In this document: in pieces, positions 20,714 to 29,693 of the stretch
Numbering within the stretch: position 1 is the stretch's first letter
How the letters are laid out: every line of letters begins with the position of its first letter
NCBI RefSeq assembly: GCF_000224145.3
Contig: NC_020176.2
Coordinates: 4,501,825-4,565,824, forward strand
Reading direction: 5' to 3'
From: Ciona intestinalis
Taxonomy: Eukaryota > Chordata > Ascidiacea > Phlebobranchia > Cionidae
DNA: 64,000 nucleotides
Notes under the pieces: model-generated
Database searches by the model: none
Told to the model about the DNA's origin: nothing
What the model saw: only the letters and a program-made list of their open reading frames with translations
Made by a program: the position numbers and the translations under genes

Positions 20714-23641
20714 ATGTCAAAATTTTCGTGCCAATTTTGTTCCAAAGTATATTCGAGTAAAAATTCTTTATGGGCGCATCGAAAACTATATCACAGAAAA
20801 CAATGGGAGCTATCAAAGACAAAAAAGGCTAACTGTATCCTCTGTGAGTTTAGCGCACTAAAGAGTAAAGACTTACTGTGGCATTACAACAATAACCATG
20901 ATAAAAACTTGAAGCTGATGCAACAGAATTTTGTTTCGGAAAGTGATTTTAATGAATGGAAAAAAGATTTGGAGAGAAAAACAAACACTTTGTTCGGTCA
21001 GACGTGCGGGAAAGAAAGAAGTCAAGATTATGAAGTGACACGTTACTATTGCCACAGGTCGGGCAATTACGTTCCTAGTGGTACCGGTGCTCGATCTCTG
21101 AAGGCGCAAGGAAGTTTGAAAATGAACGGCAAATGCCCTGCTTATATGGTAAAGCGGAAACGATTGTCGTCCGGTCGAATTTCTGTTGAATATTGTTCAG
21201 ATCATGTCGGGCACAGCGTTGAACTTTGTCATTTAAAATTATCATCGGAAATCCGAAACATGATTCGAAGCAAAATAGAAAATGGGATGGAATCGAAACA
21301 AATCTTGGACAGCATTCGTGATAGAATTGGGAATATTGATAGGGATGCTATGGTTACTAGAAAGGATATTATTAACATTCGTAACCAGTGCGATGTCACA
21401 AAAATAGAAAAACAAACAGAAGAAGTGAAAAGTGAGAAAATTTGGGTGACAGAATTATCTGATGAGATTGATGCTAACGATGTAGTAATGTACAAGGCAC
21501 AAGAGGTTAGTGATTATAGTTTACAAGAAGATGATTTTGTTTTATGTATACAGACGGAGTTTCAAAAGCACATGTGGAAAAAGTTTGGCCAAAAAATGAT
21601 TTGCATTATCTCAACTAAGTTTACTACCGAGTGTGAATTGAGTTTGTTAACTTTGTTGGTGTTTGATGAGTTTGGAGAAACTATTCCAACAGCTTGGATC
21701 ATTTGTAACAGGGAAGATACTGAGGTTCTTACTTGTGCTTTTAATGGTCTAAAAGAAAAATGTGGTGATATTACCGCAGAACTGTTTATGAGTGATTTGG
21801 ACGACAACTATTATAACGCTTGGCAATCCGTGTTCAAACAACCAATACAAAGACTCTACTGTAATTGGCTTGTCAATAAACGCTGGAGAAAACAGATCTC
21901 GGAGTTTGTTCCTAAGACAAAGACGCAAGTTACATTATATGCTTACCTTAAAACGCTCCATTATGAAACTAATGAGGACAAGTTTGACAAAATGTTGCGA
22001 GAAGCACGAAGTTATCTTGTTAAAACATCTCCACAGTTCCACGAGTACTTTCTCAAGAATTTTGTGTTTGAAGAGAAATATCGGATGTGGGCGTCGTGTT
22101 TCAGGATTGGTTCAGTTGCCAAGACAAATGTGGAGGCTTTTTACAGGGTTTTAAATGAAGCTTATTTTGGCAAGAAGGGAAACAGAAGTACAGGCAAACT
22201 TTTAGTGACACTTATTAAAATGTCAAGGGACAAATGTTTGGAGCAATTCATTAAAACTGAGAAGGGAAAATCTACCCGTCTTCTTGCTGCAATAAACAAG
22301 CGGCACAGGCTTGCCAGTACAGTAAGGGAGGTGACCTGTTTAGCATGTGATCAATGGAAGGTTGATGATCTTGATGACCAAGAATGCACTGTAAAGAGGA
22401 TTCAGCCACAATGTATGGATAATTGCCAAATCAAGTGTTCTATATGCAATATATGTGTGCATATGTACACATGTACGTGTAGTGACTTTTTGGTACATAC
22501 AGTTGCATGCAAGCATATTCATGCTGTGAAAATGTCAGGTGCAGAAAGTGAACCATTAAGAGGGCAAACTTCTGTTCAGCAAAATTGCAAAAAAGAATTT
22601 CAAGGCATTGTAGAAAGTACTATTGTTGGGACATCAAAGAAAACGCAATCCATCAAGTCAAAGTTGATCAAAGACCTTGAATCAGTAATTGAGTTAGTTA
22701 GGACAGTAGATGATGAAGGATGCTTGAACAAGATGATGCACCACACCACAGCAATGTTATCCATTGGTAAACGTCGAACACAACCGTTACCAATATTCCC
22801 AACATTACCACCAGTAAATATCACACCTGCGACGAAACAAAGTAAAGATCATAGTCCATTTCTTTCAGTTCAACTCAATGTAACCAAAAAGAGGATAAAC
22901 AATCTTGCAATTGCATCTAATCCAACCCCAAAGCCTACAATTCTACCGGAGAATCGTTTACAGGCTCATAATAATGCAGAATGTAGTAAAGTATTGAAAC
23001 GCACACACACGTCAACACCAGTGCGTATCCTCTCTGCTAAGAAACATTGTACAAAACCAAATCTCCCAATGCCAGTTAAAGTTACTAGAATAAATAAAGT
23101 TGCATTTAAATCAACACAAATGCTTGCAGATAAACAGATTCCACTAGAGGAATATTTACAGTCTCATAATATTGCAAATTCTATTAAAGGACTGAAACGC
23201 ATTCAGCCATCAACACCAGTACAACCAATACATATTCTTTCTGCTAAGAAACAATGTACAATTAAGAAACCATCACTTCCAATGCAGGACGTAGTTTGCA
23301 GAAACGAAATAAATGATTTTTCGATAACACCCACACCAGTCCCCAAACTTGCAACTGAACAGGTTTCCCCAGATAAGGGTTTGGAACAAAGTAATGCAGA
23401 TTGTATAAAAGGAACGAACCAAACACAAACATTACCTCAATTACCTTCGCAAAAGATTCCGTCTGCTGAAAAACAAGGTGCAATTCAAAAACCATTTCTT
23501 TCAATGCAGGTGAAAGTTAGCAAAAAGAGAATAAATGATTTTGCTTCTAAACTTTCCACAAAACCTTCAACTGACCAAGGTTCATCAAAGAAGAGTTTAC
23601 AGGCTCATAATAATGGAGACTGTTTGGTGGTGATTGCATAA
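20714..23641 (+). CDS. MULE-transposase-derived zinc-finger/SWIM protein, single exon
   Basis: An intact 975-residue single-exon frame. Domains in order: two C2H2 fingers (C6-C9-H22-H27; C41-C44-H57-H62); a FAR1/FLYWCH-like DNA-binding region, about 90-190; a MULE transposase core, about 285-400 (LLTLLVFDEFGETIPTAW, then MSDLDDNYYNAWQSVF); and a SWIM zinc finger with C587-x-C589-x9-C599-x-H601. A tail from about 713 to 975 is built of ~4 degenerate repeats. The fold is that of a Mutator-like transposase, but the first catalytic Asp position (C-I-D in active relatives, from memory) reads C297-I-I299, and the later C-x-W-H motif reads C383-N-W-L386. D361 is kept. A long unbroken frame with damaged catalysis suggests a domesticated host gene, probably a nuclear DNA-binding protein. 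AATAAA lies 8 bp after the stop. It is unlike its multi-exon neighbours. An old but still mobile element cannot be excluded without copy number. Confidence 0.85.
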   Translation: MSKFSCQFCSKVYSSKNSLWAHRKLYHRKQWELSKTKKANCILCEFSALKSKDLLWHYNNNHDKNLKLMQQNFVSESDFNEWKKDLERKTNTLFGQTCGKERSQDYEVTRYYCHRSGNYVPSGTGARSLKAQGSLKMNGKCPAYMVKRKRLSSGRISVEYCSDHVGHSVELCHLKLSSEIRNMIRSKIENGMESKQILDSIRDRIGNIDRDAMVTRKDIINIRNQCDVTKIEKQTEEVKSEKIWVTELSDEIDANDVVMYKAQEVSDYSLQEDDFVLCIQTEFQKHMWKKFGQKMICIISTKFTTECELSLLTLLVFDEFGETIPTAWIICNREDTEVLTCAFNGLKEKCGDITAELFMSDLDDNYYNAWQSVFKQPIQRLYCNWLVNKRWRKQISEFVPKTKTQVTLYAYLKTLHYETNEDKFDKMLREARSYLVKTSPQFHEYFLKNFVFEEKYRMWASCFRIGSVAKTNVEAFYRVLNEAYFGKKGNRSTGKLLVTLIKMSRDKCLEQFIKTEKGKSTRLLAAINKRHRLASTVREVTCLACDQWKVDDLDDQECTVKRIQPQCMDNCQIKCSICNICVHMYTCTCSDFLVHTVACKHIHAVKMSGAESEPLRGQTSVQQNCKKEFQGIVESTIVGTSKKTQSIKSKLIKDLESVIELVRTVDDEGCLNKMMHHTTAMLSIGKRRTQPLPIFPTLPPVNITPATKQSKDHSPFLSVQLNVTKKRINNLAIASNPTPKPTILPENRLQAHNNAECSKVLKRTHTSTPVRILSAKKHCTKPNLPMPVKVTRINKVAFKSTQMLADKQIPLEEYLQSHNIANSIKGLKRIQPSTPVQPIHILSAKKQCTIKKPSLPMQDVVCRNEINDFSITPTPVPKLATEQVSPDKGLEQSNADCIKGTNQTQTLPQLPSQKIPSAEKQGAIQKPFLSMQVKVSKKRINDFASKLSTKPSTDQGSSKKSLQAHNNGDCLVVIA

Positions 23642-24001
23642 ATATCTAAATAAAACATTGATAAATACTGTTTCTCTAATCCATTTTATTTACTTTTATT
23701 TAACTGTTTCTCCAAAAAATTGTTGGTTTTGTGCGACAGTGTGAACCTTATACAGTAATACAATTTAAAAGTTTAGCTGGTCAACCATATAAAATTTCCA
23801 TCGAAGTAAAAAACATTGCTATGTGTAGTGTAAGAGCTTAACTTCATTACTAACTCGTTTTACTGTGTATAGGAATATATTATTATTTCTACCGGTATAT
23901 AATCCATCAATTTTCTTCATACATTGTTATTATTTCTTATATATACTTGTGTCTTAAAAAAGTTACATTCTTTTATTTATAGGAGTAAGCAGAGTGTTGG
24001 G

Positions 24002-24622
24002 ATGGATTTGTTGTGTCCACCGGGTGGAGGTATGAAGCAGAATTATTTGAGTATAGACGACATAATGATGTCAAGCGAAAAAATACCGAGTACGTTCCTT
24101 GTGTCGGTGAAAACACTTGGATATCTTGATCCAAGCACAAATAAGAAAGACATCGAAGTAGGCTCCAAGCTTGACTTACCTTTATGGCTTGCACTAAGTC
24201 TTGCGCACCCTCGGAAAAAGTTTGTTACTGTTGAGCTTACGAAGCCGTATAAAGCAACTTATCGAGAAATCCTGAAAGCAGACGCTGGCGTTGTGAATTT
24301 ATACAAGTTGTGTCCATATTATTACGCTCTCGGACAACAACAACTGTCTCTAAACCATGCTGAAGGAATTCTAGTCGCACGAAGTTTAATTTTAGCTTTC
24401 AGTGATCGGTTTCGGCGGATTATGGATTTATCCGGAAACGCAATTGGAGGAGATAATTCTTCCCTGATTCAACAGTTTGATGAAGTAGAGCGAAGACTGT
24501 TCGCTCTTGGACAGAAATCTTTACAAAGTTTCCAGCGTTGGGAGGTGGGGGAAAGCAGGACGCTCCGCACTTCCGAACTTGTGTCTCGACACAGAAAGCG
24601 AAAACGAGAAGCAGTCGATTAA
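24002..24622 (+). CDS. GINS3: DNA replication complex GINS protein PSF3
   Basis: A single coding exon of 206 residues starting MDLLCPPGGG; human GINS3 is 216. GINS3 is one of four GINS subunits that join MCM2-7 and CDC45 in the replicative CMG helicase. Family features: the N-terminal beta-rich B-domain (YLSIDDIMMSSEKIPSTF, then LGYLDPS), the conserved LPLWLALSL, the helical region with FVTVELTKPY, and YYALGQQQL followed by the long A-domain helices, ending in a basic tail (HRKRKRE). I chose the ATG at 24002 because an upstream in-frame ATG at 23924 lies across an acceptor-like TTTTATTTATAG (to 23982) and adds a non-family hydrophobic stretch. That acceptor, with no donor visible nearby upstream, may receive a spliced leader. 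The gene is 360 bp after the previous stop and 345 bp before the UTP6 start. Confidence 0.94.
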   Translation: MDLLCPPGGGMKQNYLSIDDIMMSSEKIPSTFLVSVKTLGYLDPSTNKKDIEVGSKLDLPLWLALSLAHPRKKFVTVELTKPYKATYREILKADAGVVNLYKLCPYYYALGQQQLSLNHAEGILVARSLILAFSDRFRRIMDLSGNAIGGDNSSLIQQFDEVERRLFALGQKSLQSFQRWEVGESRTLRTSELVSRHRKRKREAVD

Positions 24623-24967
24623 TGTTTTCTTTTTTGTTGTTTAAACTTTTCGCTTTATATATATATTTTTTCACTGTTTAAAATTTTTTCTATCAGAAAA
24701 GTTTGTGTCATTACAATAACATGGTGAAATGGATTCTTTAAAACTATGTGCTCGTTTTTAGGTTTCACTGCCTGCTAATATTGGTTCTTTGATGTTAAAA
24801 TGTAACAAACATATTTATCTATAAATGCTATGTTTATTAAACTGCCAATAGCAAAGCAAGTTTTCTAAAAAATTCATGTTCTTGACTTATTAAAATATTT
24901 TAATCAAAATATTGTTTGTATTCTAGTATTCGTTGTAGTTTAAAAGTTGAACAAATTTAAAAACAAA

Positions 24968-27900
24968 ATGGCGGAACTTGTCCATCAAAATGAAGAGGAA
25001 ATGTTGCAAGAGTTGGAACAAATGCAAAACGTTGGGCTGTTTACATCGGCTGAGGTATGGATGGTTGTAACTTATTTATTCTTTGCATGTTAGGCAATGA
25101 CAGTCATTATATCATTGGTGTTCTGTTTTATACACCTGGCCCATGCTTACATGCAGTGGCGCAGCCAGGGGGGTTTAGGGTGTCGGGACCCCCCCTTTTA
25201 ACCCCCCCCCAAAAAAAATTAATTAAAAAAGAAATTAGAAAAAAATATTTGTAAAAATGTTTTGATTAAAACCCCCCCTCCCCTTATTTTTTTTCTGGCC
25301 GTGCCACTGCTTGCATGTAACTTTATTTGTGACAGCAGCGACTAAACCCATAACTTCCAGGTCAGAGACAAGCGAGTTTTTGGTGTTAAGGATTTTGTAA
25401 TGTTCAATCTCTATTAACGCTGTACACCAATATTTTAGCATAGTAGATTGGTTTGTGACTTTGTGTACTATTTAAATGGTTGTTGGAGCCAATGTGATAA
25501 ATAATCGGTTGTTCAAACTGGCAGTCATTATTTATTCGAGAATAATTACAAATATATATATTTCTTTTTGTTAAAAAAATTCCCATTACAGATAAAAGCC
25601 ATCATTAGGAAACGAAACGCCCACGAATACAAACTTGTGCGAAAAACTAAAGTGAAGAAGGATTTCTTGGATTACATTCAATATGAGATCAATCTGCTCG
25701 CTTTAATTCATAAGAGAAGGAAAAGGGAACACTATTTCTTTAAACAAGATGAGATAGAATATGTTATTGTGTCCAGAATACACAGGTATTGCTGGATTTC
25801 TTTTGTAGTCTTAATTATCATTAGCAAAACCTTTGTTTAATTTTTATACCAGATGAGCCACTAATAGATTATTTACATTATGCCTAGTAGCAGAAATAAC
25901 AGAGCATGTGTAAAATATTTGTGACTTTTGCTAGCTAATGGATTATTTACATTATGCCTGGTAGCAAAAGTAAGAATATGTCTATAATGTTTGTGACCTT
26001 GCTTTTGTTTTATCTGTATAGTATTTATCTATATATATAATATTTTTCTGTATCAGTATAACTTATCTGTATACCATTTGTGACTTTTGCTTTTGTTGGT
26101 TGGTTGAAGGTGGTTCAAACAAATGATGGTTCGATGGGCCGACGATTTAAAGGTTTGGACGTCACACGCTGCGTTTTGTTTAAAGTGGAATAAGAAGGTT
26201 CAATTAAGCAAGCTGTGTACGAGGATGGTGCAGGTGAAGAGCATAAAAAAAAATGAATGGTCCTTGGTTATATCTGGACTCTCACTGGTTCCACTGTTTT
26301 GCGTAAACATCGTGTATAAGGTGTTAGAGTAGTGGATTCTTATTTGGTTTAAATCCCAGATCCTTGACAAGGTCTACACTCATATGGAATAAAATATACA
26401 TATACAATATTGACTATTGTGGTAATAGCCTAAATAGCCTAAATCACATATCTCATTGCATATCTCACTGTAGCACCTCACCCGTATAGAATAGAATGTA
26501 CAGATACTACAATGTTAGGGTAATGAGCAAAGTCTGGCTAAAATTACATGTTGTTGACAAGTTCCTATTGACTCCCATAGAACAGACAAAGACAACCGTA
26601 TATAATAAAATGTTGAGTTTAGCTGTTTCAATAATATTAGGTAAGCTACAATCTCAATTGTAGCACATATACATGCTAACCTTTTCCTATTGTATTCATA
26701 AGGTCCATGCAAGCAACCCAAAAGTTTGGTTACTTGCTGCAAAATGGGAGTTGGAATGCGGTGACAGCATGGAGAAGGTGAGATCTTTGTTTCTTCGAGG
26801 GATTAAATTTCATCCAAAGTCGGAGAAAATGTGGTTGGAGTATTTTCGTGCAGAGCTTTTGTTTACCGAGAAGCGACACAGGAGATTCAAAATGATTACT
26901 AAACAAGATGTGAATCTAAATGATGAAGGAAGGTGGGAATTGAATTTAATATTTATGTTATATTGATGATAACGTTTATTTATCTCTTAAGTTGTGGTGA
27001 CGGAAGTTAAAAAATAGATAAAACAAATAGAAAGAATATAGCAGCAAAGCGACATCAGCAAAACATGTTTAACAGTCAAAACACATTTACATTAAACTTG
27101 AAGAAAGATATTTGTACCTAACTATCAAACAATGAGTCATATAGTTTATCTATTGTGTGAAAGTTGTATACTTATTTATACACCAAAACAACTAAGAAAA
27201 AGTTTTGGTAGGCGTAATCAGTTTGTGTTGTGTAAGCTAACAAAGCTGCTGTTTTTGAAGGTTTTATGTTTAAAGATGGCTGTCTGCAGATCTAAAAAAT
27301 ATTTTCTCTTTTATGTTACAGTGACAGTGCTTTAATGAAAGGCAAAGCTGCTTTGATCATTTACAAAAACGCTCTGCAGGCATTCCCGGATAATGTTGAA
27401 ATGCATTTAAAGTTTCTTGACATTCTTTCTGCATTTCTTGCAACGAATACATTCGCTGTTTCATTGTTTAATGAAATCAAAGATGACTTAAGTGAGATTT
27501 ACAACAACAGCCCAAAGATGAGAGCTTGTCTTGCTAAACTTCATCTAAAAGAAACACTTGGTATGTATGTATGTAATGGGCCAATCTTAGAACCCGGAGT
27601 GCCACGCTGTGGGACCTCACTCATAAGAATGTAATTATGTAGTTGCTGTTCTGTTAACCTGTCTATAGCCGAAACCAAGGTATATCAATGCAACATACAA
27701 ATGCTTAAAAATATCTGTCTACACATGATTTTATCTTATTTTTAATCTTTCTTGTAATTCTATCCCTAACACCAGCTTAATGGACCCAAATGTATTATCT
27801 AATTTTTTAAAGTTTTCTGGGTGTTATTACATTTTCTATTCAAGTCCTGATTACTTAGCTGTGGGTATGGGCTGTCTCAAGCAAAATTAACCAAAACTAA

Positions 27901-29019
27901 ATATGTGTTTTATCCCATCAGGAATATCTTTCAGCGGAAAACACAAAGAAATAGAGAAACACAGTCGAGCCATGAATTGCTACCAAGATTTTGATAAAGC
28001 TGTGAAAGAAATTGACACACCCGAGATGTGGTCGAAATATTTCAACTTTGCGCTTTCAATGTGCCAGCAATCCCAACCAAATCAAGTTTCAGGACCAGAT
28101 TCTTTGTTTTCTTTATCCTCCGAGCAGTTGATGAAAGTAGCGGATCATTGCCATGGTAACAACATCCTAACTTGCCAGCAGTATATCGCATGGGTCGATT
28201 TTTTGCTTAAGACTGGCCAGTTGTCTTCCGCTTATGACGTTCTGTGTGAAGTTTGTGGAAGGCGTGATGAAGTGGAATTGTGGCTCAAACGACTCAAAGT
28301 TGCTCATTTAGGCAATGGGGAAAATATAGACTTGAATGAGTTATTTCAATTAACCTGCAAGTTTTCAAACGAAATGACAAAGAAACAGCAGGAGATATTT
28401 TGGTCGATGTGGATGCAAAACTGTGTTGTTTCTGATGCAGAGGAAACAGCAGAAAGTGTTTTAACAAACAAGGCTGTAGGTTGTTGTTGTGAAGCTGCAT
28501 TGGCATTGCAACATGTTTACTTAAAGTGGATGGCTGTAAAATATAATGTAAACCACGCTTATCAGGTAATTTTGACTTTTTTATTTGGCCAGATAGTAAA
28601 TTAACTATAACCAAATTGAACTTCAGTTCACAGGACTATTTTCCTTTCATGTTTACTTATAAATAAAATTTCTGTAGATTTAATTTACCATAAATTTTTA
28701 ACAGATGTTTATGACAAAAATTAAGAACACGAGGACTCCAACACCAGAGCAATATAAGGATGTTTTGGAGCTGCTAAATTTGAGTCCATCTGTTGCGCAA
28801 TCAACTTTACAAGAATGTTATGAGCATGCACTGCATGATCATGGTGAAACAGATCCAGGTCTTTGGTTGGACTACATGAAGTTTTTGACACAAAAGGAAA
28901 ATATGAAAAAATGCGGCCATGTTTATTGGAGAGCGCTTAAAACATTGAAACCTGAATTTACTGACGACTTTGTTTCTCAACATTCGATGTTAAAATGTTC
29001 AATCAAGACAAGAGGTTAA
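24968..29019 (+). CDS. UTP6: U3 snoRNP-associated protein UTP6
   Basis: Seven coding exons with consistent phases: 24968-25054, 25592-25785, 26110-26233, 26703-26932, 27322-27560, 27922-28565, 28705-29019. Together they give 610 residues (human UTP6 597). UTP6 is a component of the small-subunit processome, needed for early 18S rRNA processing in the nucleolus. The N-terminus (MAELVHQNEEEMLQELEQMQ, then IKAIIRKR and DFLDYIQYEINLLALI) is a clear match to vertebrate UTP6. HAT (half-a-TPR) repeats follow: KVWLLAAKWELECGDS, RSLFLRGIKFHPKSEKMWLE, and later ALIIYKNALQAFPDN and MWSKYFNFAL. Introns carry a nested hAT-type MITE (25154-25309) and small dispersed repeats. A candidate trans-splice acceptor (TTGTATTCTAG, near 24925) precedes the ATG. 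Confidence 0.94.
25058..25330 (-). repeat. SINE 3' module interrupted by a MITE
   Basis: Inverted module in UTP6 intron 1 (GGCAATGACAGTCATTATAT, then CATGCTTACATG), split by the element at 25154-25309. Confidence 0.75.
25154..25309. mobile_element. hAT-type MITE with target-site duplication
   Basis: A 156-bp element with terminal inverted repeats (CAGTGGCGCAGCCAG at the left, CTGGCCGTGCCACTG at the right, one mismatch plus an offset). The 8-bp flanks are CTTACATG and CTTGCATG, a target-site duplication with one difference, as hAT elements make. The interior is poly-C/poly-A and G-rich, without coding capacity. Confidence 0.88.
25850..26000 (+). repeat. Short duplicated intronic repeat
   Basis: Two ~70-bp copies share GATTATTTACATTATGCCT in UTP6 intron 2; a related piece occurs near 33585-33620. 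Confidence 0.6.
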
Positions 29020-29693
29020 AACTAACAGTTGATTTAAATCGTGAATATTAAGAAATAAAAGATCACACTGCCTTGTTTCCAATGTGTTGTTATTTCAAAT
29101 AGTTTGTTTTCAAGATTCCAGAGTCTATATATACATATATATATGTGTGTGCTTGTTTGGAAGCTACAAAAACGGACAGAGGCATTACTGTTGTTTGTAC
29201 TCATACTTTAAAGATTTTCATATTCACTTCGCATAAGTTTTTTTATGTGCAAACTGTCAAATCAGCAACGTTTATATTGAGTCATGGCATGAAAGTTCGT
29301 TTACAAGCAAATGATGCGGGATGTCAAATGTTAGCACGTTTCGTCTCACCTTCCACGTCACTTTTTTCTAATCCAAAGACATTTAAAAAACAAACTCTCG
29401 ATTAAAAACGTTACGGTTTATGACTGCCTTTATCTTTTTATGTTGTATTGTTAAAAAGAAGACACTAAGTATAGATACTGGAGATGACGAATAGACCGTT
29501 TAAACACGATCAAATAATTTTTTTTTAAATGCGAAAAAACAAAACTGGATGGCTGGACGAAAAGAACGGATGCGATAATGACGCCACAGCCACGCAAATT
29601 TCTAAACTGATATTTGCAAATTTGCAGATTTAACTAGAAATACTGTATGTTATTGTAATTGTTCTATTTGCTACATAAAACAGAAACTGCAAA
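29020..29693. other. UTP6-HNRNPL intergenic
   Basis: The UTP6 poly(A) signal is probably the AATAAA at 29054, shortly after the stop. An 86-codon open frame (29145-29405) matches nothing I know and has no exon-like borders. A CAG at about 29622 could be a trans-splice acceptor for HNRNPL. Confidence 0.5.

Noticed and set aside
20873-21109. Reverse-strand frames inside the MULE-derived gene
   Set aside because: Shadows of a strong forward coding frame with clear domains.
29145-29405. 86-codon open frame between UTP6 and HNRNPL
   Set aside because: No family resemblance; it lies in UTP6 3' flank and begins in a TA/TG simple repeat.
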